From contig NZ_CP077089.1 in the NCBI RefSeq assembly GCF_014268445.2, positions 62,001 through 126,000 of the forward strand: a stretch of 64,000 nucleotides of DNA. The letters run 5' to 3'. The notes beneath the pieces were generated by a model. The model ran no database searches, was not told the DNA's origin, and saw nothing but the letters and a program-made list of their open reading frames with translations. Below are positions 34,581 through 43,496 of this stretch, piece by piece (positions within the stretch are counted from its first letter, which is position 1; every line of letters starts with the position of its first letter). The stretch is from Pseudomonas tensinigenes. Its GTDB lineage: Bacteria; Pseudomonadota; Gammaproteobacteria; Pseudomonadales; Pseudomonadaceae. The position numbers and the translations under genes were made by a program.

Positions 34581-35141
34581 GTGCAACATTCAAATGCCTG
34601 CCCGACCCCGCTCTGGCTGACCCAAAGCCGACTGACGCCCCTCCCCGATTCGTTGACCCTCGACTGGTTGTTCGACGAAGGCTCCCTCACCCGCCGACTG
34701 ACCCGGTTGTCCAATGACAGCTTCAGCGTCACGCCACTGTTTGAAGGCTGGGACACCCTGCGCGCTGACGAATGTGCCGCACTGGATCTGGCCGAGGGCA
34801 GCGAAGGCTGGGTGCGCGAGGTGTATTTGCGCGGTCACGGCGAAGCCTGGGTGTTTGCCCGCAGCGTCGCTTCGCGCGCCGCTTTGCAGGGCGACGGTTT
34901 GCACATGGACGAACTGGGCAGCCGCTCGCTGGGCGAATTGCTGTTTTGCGATCAGGCGTTCCAGCGCCGCGCCCTCGAAGTTTGCCACTACCCTGAACAA
35001 TGGCTGCCGCCAGCCGCGAAAGCGCCAGAATTGTGGGGCCGGCGGTCGCGCTTCGACCGTGGCGCGTTAAGCGTACTGGTCGCGGAAATCTTCCTGCCGA
35101 GCCTGTGGCGCGCCGCCCGCGCCCATCCGGAGAACTGCTGA
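34581..35141 (+). CDS. ubiC: Chorismate pyruvate-lyase
   Basis: Makes 4-hydroxybenzoate from chorismate, the first committed step of ubiquinone synthesis. The 186-residue protein shows the family features [20 protein letters not shown] at the start, [20 protein letters not shown] in the centre and [11 protein letters not shown] with SLWRAA at the C-terminus. The start is probably the GTG at 34581; no ATG in frame is nearby and the ribosome site is weak, which may keep expression low. The stop overlaps the ubiA start (TGATG). Confidence 0.92.
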   Translation: MQHSNACPTPLWLTQSRLTPLPDSLTLDWLFDEGSLTRRLTRLSNDSFSVTPLFEGWDTLRADECAALDLAEGSEGWVREVYLRGHGEAWVFARSVASRAALQGDGLHMDELGSRSLGELLFCDQAFQRRALEVCHYPEQWLPPAAKAPELWGRRSRFDRGALSVLVAEIFLPSLWRAARAHPENC

Positions 35142-36031
35142 TGTATCAGAGCCTGCTCAAGTCCCTGAATCGCTTGAACCCGCGCGCCTGGGATTTCATT
35201 CAGTTGACCCGAATGGACAAGCCGATCGGCATTTACCTGCTGCTCTGGCCAACCCTGTGGGCGCTGTGGATTGCCGGCAAAGGCTCGCCGTCGCTGGCCA
35301 ACGTGGTGATTTTCGTCCTCGGCGTGGTGCTGACCCGCGCCGGCGGTTGCGTGATCAACGACTGGGCCGATCGCAAGGTCGACGGCCACGTCAAACGCAC
35401 CGCGCAACGGCCATTGGCTGCGGGCAGAATCAGTTCGAAAGAAGCGCTGGTGTTCTTTGCGCTGTTGATGGGTGTGAGTTTTCTGCTGGTGCTGTGCACC
35501 AACGCACCGACCATTTGGTTGTCGCTGGGCGGTTTGGCGCTGGCGTTCACTTATCCGTTCATGAAGCGCTACACCTATTACCCACAAGTGGTGCTGGGTG
35601 CGGCGTTCTCGTGGGGCATGCCGATGGCGTTCACTGCCGAGACCGGCGAGTTGCCGGCGGCGGCGTGGCTGCTGTGGATCGCCAATCTGCTGTGGACGGT
35701 GGGTTACGACACCTATTACGCGATGACTGATCGCGATGACGATTTGAAGATCGGCGTGAAGTCGACGGCGATTCTCTTCGGCGAAGCGGATCGAGTGATC
35801 ATCCTAGGCTTGCAGGCGTTGTCGCTGGGTTGCCTGTTGCTGGCCGGTTCGAAGTTCGAGTTGGGGATGTGGTTCCATCTCGGCTTGCTGGTGGCTGCCG
35901 GGTGCTACGCGTGGGAATTCTGGTACACGCGAGATCGCGACCGCATGCGCTGCTTCAAGGCGTTTTTGCACAACCACTGGGCGGGGTTGGCGATTTTCGT
36001 CGGGATCGTGCTGGATTACGCATTGCGCTGA
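35141..36031 (+). CDS. ubiA: 4-hydroxybenzoate polyprenyltransferase
   Basis: Integral membrane prenyltransferase, 296 residues, that joins the polyprenyl tail to 4-hydroxybenzoate. The two Asp-rich diphosphate-binding motifs are visible: [10 protein letters not shown] (with [14 protein letters not shown] around it) and [12 protein letters not shown] further on. Eight or nine hydrophobic segments are present. The frame extends upstream, but the ATG at 35141 overlaps the ubiC stop and gives the family N-terminus [19 protein letters not shown]. It is followed by a REP doublet. Confidence 0.96.
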   Translation: MYQSLLKSLNRLNPRAWDFIQLTRMDKPIGIYLLLWPTLWALWIAGKGSPSLANVVIFVLGVVLTRAGGCVINDWADRKVDGHVKRTAQRPLAAGRISSKEALVFFALLMGVSFLLVLCTNAPTIWLSLGGLALAFTYPFMKRYTYYPQVVLGAAFSWGMPMAFTAETGELPAAAWLLWIANLLWTVGYDTYYAMTDRDDDLKIGVKSTAILFGEADRVIILGLQALSLGCLLLAGSKFELGMWFHLGLLVAAGCYAWEFWYTRDRDRMRCFKAFLHNHWAGLAIFVGIVLDYALR

Positions 36032-36041
36032 GGATTCACAA

Positions 36042-36133
36042 CTGTGGGAGCGAGCCTGCTCGCGAAGGCGTCGTGTCAGTCAGCCATTGCGTTAACTGAC
36101 ACACCGCTTTCGCGAGCAGGCTCGCTCCCACAG
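36042..36133. repeat. REP doublet, stem-out type
   Basis: CTGTGGGAGCGAGCCTGCTC and its inverted copy GAGCAGGCTCGCTCCCACAG lie 92 bp apart end to end and can form a long hairpin in RNA. This is the common REP/REPIN form of P. fluorescens-group genomes. It sits between ubiA and the convergent gene at 36146. Confidence 0.9.
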
Positions 36134-36145
36134 GGGGCATTGCGT

Positions 36146-36529
36146 TTATTTGGCCTTTGCGACTTTCCACGCGCCGTCCATTTTGCCGTCACCGGTCATG
36201 TCACCGGCTTTCTTGTCCATCACGAAGGTGTACAGCGGCATGCCTTGATAGGCCCATTGCATCGTGCCGTCGTCGCGTTTGATCACCGTCCAGTCACCCA
36301 TCGATTTGTCACCCGCCGCCGCCATCAACGGCGGCCAGTTCGTTGCGCATTTGTCGTTGCACATCGACTTGCCGCCCGAGTCCTTGGCGAAGGTATACAG
36401 GGTCATGCCCTTGTGGTCGGTGTACATGCCGTCCTTCTCCATCGCCGGATCCGCAGCCAGCGCAAATCCAGGCAGAGTCAGGGCCGCAGCCATCAGCAGG
36501 GCTTTGAAAGAAACAGTCATTTGAGTCAT
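36146..36529 (-). CDS. Exported protein with secreted-repeat (Yx[FWY]xxD) motifs
   Basis: A 127-residue protein with a signal peptide (MTQMTVSFKALLMAAALTLPGFALAADP, cut shown partly: site at ALA-AD). The mature part contains two copies of the short repeat of this family: GMTLYTFAKDSGGKSMC and GMPLYTFVMDKKAGDMTGDG, with a conserved CNDKCATNWPPL in between. Proteins of this family are periplasmic or surface proteins of unknown function. The start at 36529 has AGAAGG 5 bases upstream. It lies between ubiA and phoB, on the opposite strand, as in other pseudomonads. Confidence 0.88.
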   Translation of the reverse strand: MTQMTVSFKALLMAAALTLPGFALAADPAMEKDGMYTDHKGMTLYTFAKDSGGKSMCNDKCATNWPPLMAAAGDKSMGDWTVIKRDDGTMQWAYQGMPLYTFVMDKKAGDMTGDGKMDGAWKVAKAK

Positions 36530-36609
36530 GGAAACCTTCTTTTGTGGTTGTCAGGATTCGGACTTAGAGCTTAGTTCAGGATTTGCACAATCGCCGCCGG
36601 ACTAAAATA

Positions 36610-36627
36610 CTGTCACACGACTGCAAT
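36610..36627 (+). promoter_or_regulatory. Pho-box-like site before phoB
   Basis: CTGTCACACGACTGCAAT matches the CTGTCAT-N4-CTGTCAT consensus at most positions. It is 53 bp upstream of the phoB start, a good distance for PhoB autoregulation. Confidence 0.6.
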
Positions 36628-36680
36628 AATTCCGTTATCTAATGCGGCGCAAGACAGTTAAATGACAAGAGGATTAAGGC

Positions 36681-37370
36681 ATGGTTGGCAGGAGCATTCT
36701 GATCGTCGACGACGAAGCGCCCATTCGCGAAATGATCGCCGTTGCGTTGGAAATGGCCGGCTATGACTGCCTCGAGGCAGAGAACTCGCAGCAGGCCCAC
36801 GCCATCATCGTCGACCGTAAGCCGGACCTGATCCTGCTCGACTGGATGCTGCCCGGCACCTCCGGCATCGAGCTGGCCCGTCGCCTGAAGCGCGATGAGC
36901 TGACCGGGGACATCCCGATCATCATGCTCACCGCCAAGGGCGAAGAGGACAACAAGATCCAGGGTCTTGAAGTCGGTGCCGACGACTACATCACCAAACC
37001 GTTTTCCCCGCGCGAACTGGTCGCCCGTCTCAAAGCCGTGCTGCGCCGCGCCGGTCCGACCGACGGCGAAGCGCCGATCGAAGTTGGCGGCCTGCTGCTC
37101 GACCCGATCAGCCACCGCGTGACCATCGACGGCAAACCGGCCGAGATGGGCCCGACCGAATACCGTCTGCTGCAATTCTTCATGACCCATCAGGAACGCG
37201 CCTACACCCGTGGCCAGTTGCTGGATCAGGTCTGGGGCGGCAACGTCTATGTGGAAGAGCGCACCGTCGACGTGCACATCCGCCGCCTGCGCAAGGCCCT
37301 CGGCGACGCTTACGAAAATCTGGTACAAACCGTGCGCGGCACCGGCTACCGGTTTTCCACCAAAGCATAA
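36681..37370 (+). CDS. phoB: Phosphate regulon response regulator PhoB
   Basis: OmpR-family regulator of phosphate starvation genes, 229 residues. The receiver domain holds the acidic pocket ([11 protein letters not shown]), the phospho-acceptor Asp in [10 protein letters not shown], and the Lys in [10 protein letters not shown]. The C-terminal winged helix includes [20 protein letters not shown] and [14 protein letters not shown]. It binds Pho boxes, three of which are suggested in this window. phoR follows after 102 bp occupied by a palindromic repeat. Confidence 0.97.
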   Translation: MVGRSILIVDDEAPIREMIAVALEMAGYDCLEAENSQQAHAIIVDRKPDLILLDWMLPGTSGIELARRLKRDELTGDIPIIMLTAKGEEDNKIQGLEVGADDYITKPFSPRELVARLKAVLRRAGPTDGEAPIEVGGLLLDPISHRVTIDGKPAEMGPTEYRLLQFFMTHQERAYTRGQLLDQVWGGNVYVEERTVDVHIRRLRKALGDAYENLVQTVRGTGYRFSTKA

Positions 37371-37373
37371 AAA

Positions 37374-37460
37374 AGCAGCTGCAAGCTTTTAGCTACAAGC
37401 GGCAAGTTGAAGCCGATCCGCTTTAGCTTGAAGCTTGTGGCTTGAAACTCGAAGCTGCGT
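37374..37460. repeat. AGCTGCAAGC-type palindromic element, copy 1 (phoB-phoR gap)
   Basis: The gap is made of interleaved AGCTGCAAGC / GCTTGAAGCTTG-like words in both orientations (CAGCTGCAAGCTTTTAGCTA, then GCTTTAGCTTGAAGCTTGTG) and can fold in RNA. Related copies occupy 43393-43490 and 44346-44417. It fills most of the phoB-phoR gap and ends a few bases before the phoR ribosome site. Confidence 0.65.
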
Positions 37461-37472
37461 TAAGGACGCTCC

Positions 37473-38795
37473 GTGAATCAAAACTGGCATGGCACCCTGA
37501 TTCGCCACATGCTGTTGCTGGTCACCGCCTGCCTGGTGATCGGCCTGATCACCGGCTATTACGGCTGGAGCCTCGCGGCGGGTCTGGGGATTTATCTGGG
37601 CTGGACGCTCAAGCAATTGCTGCGGCTGCACGAATGGCTGCGCCAGCATCAACCCGACGAAGCACCGCCCGACGGCTATGGCCTGTGGGGCGAGGTGTTC
37701 GACAGCATCTACCACCTGCAACGCCGCGACCAACGCGTACGCGGGCGTCTGCAAGCGGTGATCGACCGGGTTCAGGAATCCACCGCCGCGCTGAAAGACG
37801 CGGTGATCATGCTCGACAGCGACGGCAACCTGGAATGGTGGAACCGCGCCGCCGAAACCCTGCTCGGCCTCAAGACTCCGCAAGACAGCGGCCAACCGGT
37901 GACCAACCTGGTACGGCATCCGCGCTTCAAGGAATACTTCGAGCAGGACAGCTACGCCGAGCCGCTGGAAATCCCCTCGCCGACCAATGATCGCGTGCGC
38001 ATTCAGCTGTACCTGACCCGCTACGGCAACAATGAACACTTGATGCTGGTGCGCGACGTCACGCGTATCCATCAGTTGGAACAGATGCGCAAAGACTTCA
38101 TCGCCAACGTCTCCCACGAGTTGCGCACACCGCTGACGGTGATCTGCGGCTATCTGGAAACCCTGCTCGACAACGTCGAGGAAGTGAATCCGCGCTGGAG
38201 CCGCGCCCTGCAGCAGATGCAACAACAGGGCGGACGCATGCAGACACTGCTCAACGATTTGTTGCTGCTGGCGAAACTCGAAGCTACCGATTACCCGTCG
38301 GACAACCAACCGGTGCAGGTCGACTCGCTGCTGCAATCGATCAAGAGCGATGCTCAGCAATTGTCCGGCGCAAAGAACCAGCGCATCACCCTCGACGCTG
38401 ACGCCGGCCTGTTGCTCAAGGGCAGCGAAGCGGAATTGCGCAGCGCGTTTTCCAATCTGGTGTTCAACGCAGTGAAATACACCCCGGCCGAGGGCAACAT
38501 CCGCATTCGCTGGTGGGGTGACGATCAAGGCGCACACCTGAGCGTGCAGGATTCCGGGATCGGCATCGACAGCAAACACCTGCCGCGCCTGACTGAACGC
38601 TTCTATCGCGTCGACTCCAGCCGCAACTCCAACACTGGCGGCACAGGCCTGGGCCTGGCCATCGTCAAGCACGTGTTGCTGCGCCACCGCGCACGCATGG
38701 AGATCAGCAGCGTGCCCGGCCATGGCAGCACATTCACCTGCCATTTCGCCCCGGCTCAGGTGGCCCAGGCGCGGGCGATCAGCGCCGCTGAGTAA
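37473..38795 (+). CDS. phoR: Phosphate regulon sensor kinase PhoR
   Basis: Histidine kinase partner of PhoB, 440 residues, starting at a GTG preceded by AAGGACG. Two N-terminal membrane helices (MLLLVTACLVIGLITGYYGW and a second just after) anchor it. A PAS domain (about 95-200, with VIMLDSDGNLEWWNRAAETL) is followed by the dimerisation domain with the phospho-accepting His in FIANVSHELRTPLTV, and the ATPase domain with NLVFNAVKYTP, DSGIGID and GGTGLGLAIVKHV. It senses through contact with the Pst transporter and PhoU. Confidence 0.96.
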   Translation: MNQNWHGTLIRHMLLLVTACLVIGLITGYYGWSLAAGLGIYLGWTLKQLLRLHEWLRQHQPDEAPPDGYGLWGEVFDSIYHLQRRDQRVRGRLQAVIDRVQESTAALKDAVIMLDSDGNLEWWNRAAETLLGLKTPQDSGQPVTNLVRHPRFKEYFEQDSYAEPLEIPSPTNDRVRIQLYLTRYGNNEHLMLVRDVTRIHQLEQMRKDFIANVSHELRTPLTVICGYLETLLDNVEEVNPRWSRALQQMQQQGGRMQTLLNDLLLLAKLEATDYPSDNQPVQVDSLLQSIKSDAQQLSGAKNQRITLDADAGLLLKGSEAELRSAFSNLVFNAVKYTPAEGNIRIRWWGDDQGAHLSVQDSGIGIDSKHLPRLTERFYRVDSSRNSNTGGTGLGLAIVKHVLLRHRARMEISSVPGHGSTFTCHFAPAQVAQARAISAAE

Positions 38796-38905
38796 TGTCG
38801 CACTAGGCAATCGCCAGGTCAGCCGCTACATTGGCTGACTTGTGCCTGCCTTTCAGGCGCGACTTTTACCTCTCTTGAATCACACGGAACCCGCAAAACT
38901 CCATC

Positions 38906-40246
38906 ATGGACCCTTCCCCTGGCTTGTCCCTCGCAACAATATTCGCCGATTTCGGCATGATCCTTTTTGCTCTGATCCTGGTTTTGCTCAACGGCTTTTT
39001 CGTTGCGGCGGAATTCGCCATGGTCAAACTGCGCTCTACCCGGGTCGAGGCCATCGCCGATCAGAACGGCTGGCGCGGGCACATCCTGCGCACCGTACAC
39101 AGCCAGCTCGATGCGTACCTCTCGGCCTGTCAGCTGGGTATCACCCTCGCCTCGCTTGGCCTTGGCTGGGTCGGTGAACCGGCGTTCGCACACATCCTCG
39201 AGCCGCTGCTGAGTGCGGTCGGCGTGCAGTCGCCGGAAATCGTCAAAGGCGTGTCGTTCTTCACCGCGTTCTTCATCATTTCGTACCTGCACATCGTGGT
39301 CGGTGAACTGGCCCCGAAATCCTGGGCGATCCGTAAACCCGAGCTGCTGTCGCTGTGGACGGCCGTGCCGCTGTACCTGTTCTACTGGGCGATGTACCCG
39401 GCGATCTACCTGCTCAACGCCAGCGCCAACGCGATTCTGCGTATCGCCGGCCAGGGCGAACCCGGCCCGCACCACGAGCACCATTACAGCCGCGAAGAAC
39501 TGAAACTGATCCTGCACTCCAGCCGTGGCCAGGATCCGAGCGATCAGGGCATGCGTGTATTGGCATCGGCGGTGGAAATGGGCGAGCTGGAAGTGGTCGA
39601 CTGGGCCAACTCCCGCGAAGACCTGATCACGCTCGAATTCAACGCGCCGCTGAAAGAAATTCTGGCGATGTTCCGTCGCCACAAGTTCAGCCGTTATCCG
39701 GTGTACGACAGCGAACGCCAGGAGTTCGTCGGCCTGCTGCACATCAAGGATCTGCTGCTGGAACTGGCGGCGCTGGACCACATTCCCGAGTCGTTCAACC
39801 TGGCTGAACTGACCCGCCCGCTGGAGCGCGTGTCACGGCACATGCCGCTGTCGCAATTGCTGGAGCAGTTCCGCAAGGGTGGCTCGCACTTTGCCGTGGT
39901 CGAGGAGGCTGACGGCAACATCATCGGCTACCTGACCATGGAAGACGTGCTGGAAGTGCTGGTTGGCGATATTCAGGACGAACACCGCAAGGCTGAGCGC
40001 GGGATTCTCGCCTATCAGCCGGGCAAGTTGCTGGTGCGTGGCGACACGCCGCTGTTCAAGGTGGAACGCCTGCTGGGCATCGACCTTGATCACATCGAAG
40101 CGGAAACCCTCGCCGGGCTGGTCTACGAAACCCTGAAACGGGTGCCGGAAGAGGAAGAAGTGCTGGAAGTCGAAGGTCTGCGCATCATCATCAAGAAGAT
40201 GAAAGGGCCGAAGATTGTGCTGGCGAAGGTGTTGATGCTGGATTGA
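38906..40246 (+). CDS. CBS-pair CorC/HlyC-family membrane transporter (DUF21)
   Basis: A 446-residue inner-membrane protein with an N-terminal DUF21/CNNM domain of three to four helices (MILFALILVLLNGFFVAAEF, then later LLSLWTAVPLYLFYWAMYPA), two CBS domains (about 215-340) and a C-terminal CorC_HlyC domain (ERGILAYQPGKLLVRGDTPL to the end). Members are linked to magnesium or cobalt efflux and were once called hemolysins. The gene is alone downstream of phoR with a 110-bp gap. Substrate cannot be told from sequence. Confidence 0.92.
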   Translation: MDPSPGLSLATIFADFGMILFALILVLLNGFFVAAEFAMVKLRSTRVEAIADQNGWRGHILRTVHSQLDAYLSACQLGITLASLGLGWVGEPAFAHILEPLLSAVGVQSPEIVKGVSFFTAFFIISYLHIVVGELAPKSWAIRKPELLSLWTAVPLYLFYWAMYPAIYLLNASANAILRIAGQGEPGPHHEHHYSREELKLILHSSRGQDPSDQGMRVLASAVEMGELEVVDWANSREDLITLEFNAPLKEILAMFRRHKFSRYPVYDSERQEFVGLLHIKDLLLELAALDHIPESFNLAELTRPLERVSRHMPLSQLLEQFRKGGSHFAVVEEADGNIIGYLTMEDVLEVLVGDIQDEHRKAERGILAYQPGKLLVRGDTPLFKVERLLGIDLDHIEAETLAGLVYETLKRVPEEEEVLEVEGLRIIIKKMKGPKIVLAKVLMLD

Positions 40247-40273
40247 TGGGCTGATCCAGCACCGCGCCACCCC

Positions 40274-40335
40274 TTTCGCGAGCAGGCTCGCTCCCACTCT
40301 GGAATGCATTTCAACTGTGGGAGCGAGCCTGCTCC
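40274..40335. repeat. REP doublet, inverted type with central GCATT palindrome
   Basis: TTCGCGAGCAGGCTCGCTCC and GGGAGCGAGCCTGCTC face each other around GGAATGCATTTCA. This order is opposite to the stem-out type at 36042. The right arm is imperfect (CCGGG replaces CGCGA). Confidence 0.85.
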
Positions 40336-40374
40336 GGGCGGCGTTCCGACGAAGGCGTCAGATCAGATACTTCA

Positions 40375-41277
40375 TCACTGCTTGCCCAACGCAAAGTTGG
40401 GCAAAGCCCCCAGCGGCTGATTGAACTGATACGGAATCGACACCAACCCGTCTCCGGTATTGCGCTGCACCACAAAGTGCAGGTGCGGGCCGCTGCTGTT
40501 GCCGGTGTTGCCTGACAGCGCCAACGGACTGCCCACCGTCACCCTTTGCCCCTCGCGCACGCTCACCGAACCTTGTTTGAGGTGCAGGTACACGCCCATC
40601 GTGCCGTCGTCGTGCAGCACCCGCACGAAATTGCCGGACGCATCATTACCGCGCCCGCTCTGGGAGTTCTCGGTCTTCACCACCACCCCGGCCCGCGCGG
40701 CAATGATCGGCGTGCCGACCGGCATGGCGATGTCCATCGCGTACTTGTTCTTCGGCCCGTAGTGGCTGTATTGGCCGTTGGCACCCTGACTCAGGCGGAA
40801 CGGCCCACCGCGCCATGGCAGCGGATAACGATAGCCCTGCGCGGTTCCAGCGGGGTCGCCGAGGGAATAATGAAATTGCGGCGTATACACCAGCGGCTGC
40901 TTGCCGGACACCGCCGTCAGCAGCGCCAGCCGCGTATTACTGCGCGCTGGCAGCACGCGGCGGATGGTTTGCGCCGGTGCGCCACGCACATTGCTCAACC
41001 CGGTAAACGCCAGCGCCACCTCAACCGGGGCATACAGATCGTTGCGTACGAACACTACGTCGGTGCCCTTCTGCTTCTTGATATCGAGGTAGACCTGGCG
41101 CTCGAGGCGTTCGACCATCCGATCCTGAAAGACGAACACCTGCGCGCCTTTGCTCGGGCGGTCGCTGTACGAGACCACGCCGTTGGCATCGGTGGATTTG
41201 TAAATGGTCATGGCCACAGCCGAGGAGGAGGCCATGAAGAGACCATAGAAAAACAGCAGGCGCGCGAGCATGGGCAA
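40375..41277 (-). CDS. M23 (LytM-type) peptidase, exported
   Basis: A 300-residue protein with a signal sequence (MPMLARLLFFYGLFMASSSAVA), a DUF4124-like N-terminal stretch (MTIYKSTDANGVVSYSDRPS) and a C-terminal peptidase M23 domain. The metal-site motifs are seen as SHYGPKNKYAMDIAMPVGTPI-type context (HYGPKNKYAMDIAMP, first His and Asp) and HLHFVVQR (last His), with VYLHLKQGSV between them. It should cut or bind peptidoglycan in the periplasm. All zinc ligands appear present, so activity is likely. It lies between two REP doublets. Confidence 0.93.
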   Translation of the reverse strand: MPMLARLLFFYGLFMASSSAVAMTIYKSTDANGVVSYSDRPSKGAQVFVFQDRMVERLERQVYLDIKKQKGTDVVFVRNDLYAPVEVALAFTGLSNVRGAPAQTIRRVLPARSNTRLALLTAVSGKQPLVYTPQFHYSLGDPAGTAQGYRYPLPWRGGPFRLSQGANGQYSHYGPKNKYAMDIAMPVGTPIIAARAGVVVKTENSQSGRGNDASGNFVRVLHDDGTMGVYLHLKQGSVSVREGQRVTVGSPLALSGNTGNSSGPHLHFVVQRNTGDGLVSIPYQFNQPLGALPNFALGKQ

Positions 41278-41392
41278 GAGTCTGTCGAAAGGAAGGCCTG
41301 GAAATGAGCCTAGCAGGTGAAGCAGACCAGGCTAGTCGACAGATGTTTCAAATTGGCCAGTCTGGGAGATTGGTGGTGCAAGTGATGGCCCC

Positions 41393-41457
41393 TTCGCGAG
41401 CAGGCTCGCTCCCACATTTGGAATGCATTCCAGGGTGGGAGCGAGCCTGCAAGCAAA
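41393..41457. repeat. REP doublet, inverted type
   Basis: CTTCGCGAGCAGGCTCGCTC and GGTGGGAGCGAGCCTGC flank the exact palindrome GGAATGCATTCC. The outer end of the right arm is degenerate. Confidence 0.85.
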
Positions 41458-41480
41458 GGCGGACTGTCAGGCGACGAAGA

Positions 41481-42437
41481 TCACGCGCCCGGAACGAAGT
41501 GCTTCTGCGCCGTGCCGCGGGCGATCAGGCGAGAGATGTAGTCGAGCTTCTGCGCGTCCTGGTCGACGAAACGGAAGGTCAGTTGCAGCCATTCGCTGTC
41601 CGGTTTCGGCTCAAACGCGACGACCGCGTGCAGATAGCCGTTGAGGCGGGCAATCTCAGCGTTGTCGCCCTGCTCCAGATCGAGCACGGCGCTGTCGAGG
41701 ATCTGCGGCAGGGTGTCGGTGCGTTTCACCACCAACAACGCTTCCTTGATGCTCAGGGCCTTGATCACGCATTGCTGAGTACCGCTTGGCAGGCGCAATT
41801 GGCCCTGACCGCGCCCACTGGCCGGAGCCGACGCAGCGGCTGGTGCCTTGACCGGTGGGCTGTTGAGCAGGCCACGGGATGGCACAGCAGCGGGCGCTGG
41901 CGCGGCAGCAACAGGCTTGGCAAACGGATTGACCGCAGCAGCTGCCGGCGCGCCGCCGACCACGGCAGGCTTGCCGCCGGTCAAGGCGCTCAGGGAATCG
42001 TTACCGAACGCCGAGTTCATCTTGGTTGGCGCGCTGTTCATCAGGGTGTCGAGCTTGCCGACCTTGTTCAGCGCCTGTTTGACCTTGGTCAGCAGTTGCT
42101 CGTTGGTGAACGGCTTGCTGACGTAGCCGGAAACACCAGCCTGAATCGCCTGCACGACGTTTTCCTTGTCACCACGGCTGGTGACCATGACGAACGGCAT
42201 GGTCTTGAGGTTGTCTTGCTCGCGGCACCAGGTCAGCAGCTCGAGACCGGACATTTCCGGCATTTCCCAGTCGCACAGGACCAGGTCGAAGGCTTCTCTG
42301 GCCAGCATGGCCTGCGCCTTTTTACCGTTGACGGCGTCCTCGGTGCGGATCCCCGGGAAGTAATTACGCAGGCACTTTTTCACCAGGTCACGAATGAACG
42401 AAGCATCGTCCACGACCAACACACTGATCTTGCTCAT
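41481..42437 (-). CDS. CheY-like response regulator with a C-terminal PilZ-like domain
   Basis: A 318-residue regulator. The N-terminal receiver has the acidic pair in VLVVDDASFIRD, the phospho-acceptor Asp in LVLCDWEMPEMSG (D56) and the Lys in GYVSKPFTNEQL. A long Ala/Pro-rich linker (about 145-215, with VAAAPAPAAVPS) joins a C-terminal domain starting GQLRLPSGTQQCVIKAL that ends YISRLIARGTAQKHF; this shape resembles PilZ-type domains, though c-di-GMP binding motifs are not clear. The gene is monocistronic between the M23 peptidase and phoU. Its partner kinase and output are unknown. Confidence 0.88.
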   Translation of the reverse strand: MSKISVLVVDDASFIRDLVKKCLRNYFPGIRTEDAVNGKKAQAMLAREAFDLVLCDWEMPEMSGLELLTWCREQDNLKTMPFVMVTSRGDKENVVQAIQAGVSGYVSKPFTNEQLLTKVKQALNKVGKLDTLMNSAPTKMNSAFGNDSLSALTGGKPAVVGGAPAAAAVNPFAKPVAAAPAPAAVPSRGLLNSPPVKAPAAASAPASGRGQGQLRLPSGTQQCVIKALSIKEALLVVKRTDTLPQILDSAVLDLEQGDNAEIARLNGYLHAVVAFEPKPDSEWLQLTFRFVDQDAQKLDYISRLIARGTAQKHFVPGA

Positions 42438-42570
42438 CCAACACCCCTATTAAAATCCCGGCAAGCATAACGCTGGCTGATGGCACATTGCCAAAACTCT
42501 TCAGTCACGCCGGGACTTTTCGTTCGCGGGTGCTGCTTTTTAATCGAATCTGCCCATGAAAAGCACAAAC

Positions 42571-42602
42571 AAAAACGCCCGGCCAAAGGGCCGGGCGCTT
42601 TT
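42571..42602. terminator. Terminator hairpin between phoU and the response regulator
   Basis: The stem GCCCGGCC/GGGCCGGGC with loop AAA lies between AAAAAC on one side and GCTTTT on the other, so it can act in both directions. It probably ends the pst-phoU transcript. Confidence 0.8.
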
Positions 42603-42613
42603 CTCAGGCAATC

Positions 42614-43375
42614 TTACTTATCGTCAGCATCGCCCGGAACATTAGCGGTTTCGCCGCTTGTCCCTTCAACTTCTTCCTTCATGCGCTTGAGGCCCATGTG
42701 GCGCACGTCGGTGCCGCGCACCAGATAGATGACCAGTTCGGAGATGTTGCGCGCGTGATCGCCGATGCGTTCCAGCGAACGCAGCACCCAAATGATGCTC
42801 AAGACCCGCGAGATAGAGCGCGGGTCTTCCATCATGTAGGTGGCCAGCTCGCGCAGCGCAGTCTTGTATTCGCGGTCGATGATCTTGTCGTACTGCGCCA
42901 CCGACAACGCCAGATCGGCATCGAAACGGGCAAACGCGTCCAGCGCATCACGAACCATGTTGCGCACCTGGTCGCCAATGTGGCGAACCTCGACGTAACC
43001 GCGCGGCGCTTCGCCTTCTTCACACAACTGAATCGCGCGACGGGCGATCTTGGTCGCTTCGTCGCCGATGCGCTCAAGGTCGATCACCGACTTGGAAATG
43101 CTGATGATCAAACGCAGGTCGGACGCCGCCGGTTGACGACGGGCGAGAATACGCAGGCATTCTTCGTCGATGTTGCGTTCCATCTGGTTGATCTGGTCGT
43201 CGATCTCGCGCACCTGCTGAGCCAGACCGGAGTCGGCCTCGATCAGCGCGGTCACCGCGTCGTTGACCTGCTTCTCGACCAGCCCGCCCATGGCCAGGAG
43301 GTGGCTGCGCACTTCCTCAAGCTCAGCGTTGAACTGCGCAGAGATGTGATGGGTAAGGCCTTCCTTAGAAATCAT
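42614..43375 (-). CDS. phoU: Phosphate signalling regulator PhoU
   Basis: Cytoplasmic all-helical protein, 253 residues, that couples the Pst transporter to PhoR and dampens phosphate uptake. It begins MISKEGLTHHISAQFNAELE and shows two PhoU repeats with the metal-site-like motifs ERIGDEATKIARRAI and ERIGDHARNISELVIYLV. It is the last gene of the pst cluster, separated from pstB by about 120 bp filled with a palindromic element. Confidence 0.96.
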   Translation of the reverse strand: MISKEGLTHHISAQFNAELEEVRSHLLAMGGLVEKQVNDAVTALIEADSGLAQQVREIDDQINQMERNIDEECLRILARRQPAASDLRLIISISKSVIDLERIGDEATKIARRAIQLCEEGEAPRGYVEVRHIGDQVRNMVRDALDAFARFDADLALSVAQYDKIIDREYKTALRELATYMMEDPRSISRVLSIIWVLRSLERIGDHARNISELVIYLVRGTDVRHMGLKRMKEEVEGTSGETANVPGDADDK

Positions 43376-43392
43376 TGTGTTCGCTCCGCAAA

Positions 43393-43490
43393 AGCTTTAA
43401 CCAAGAGCTGCAAGCTACGAGCTGCAAGCTGAAATTTGTCGTTACGCTGAACCGCTTTGACTTGCCGCTCGCAGCTTGAAGCTCGCGGCT
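43393..43490. repeat. AGCTGCAAGC-type palindromic element, copy 2 (pstB-phoU gap)
   Basis: Contains AGAGCTGCAAGCTACGAGCT, a tandem GAGCTGCAAGCT word, and an inverted counterpart CTTGCCGCTCGCAGCTTGAA. It is similar in words and layout to the elements at 37374 and 44346. Confidence 0.65.
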
Positions 43491-43496
43491 GTACGG

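Noticed and set aside
38819..39781. 320-codon minus-strand frame opposite the CorC-like gene
   Set aside because: Antisense shadow of a conserved membrane protein; Gln/Arg/Val-rich with no motif.
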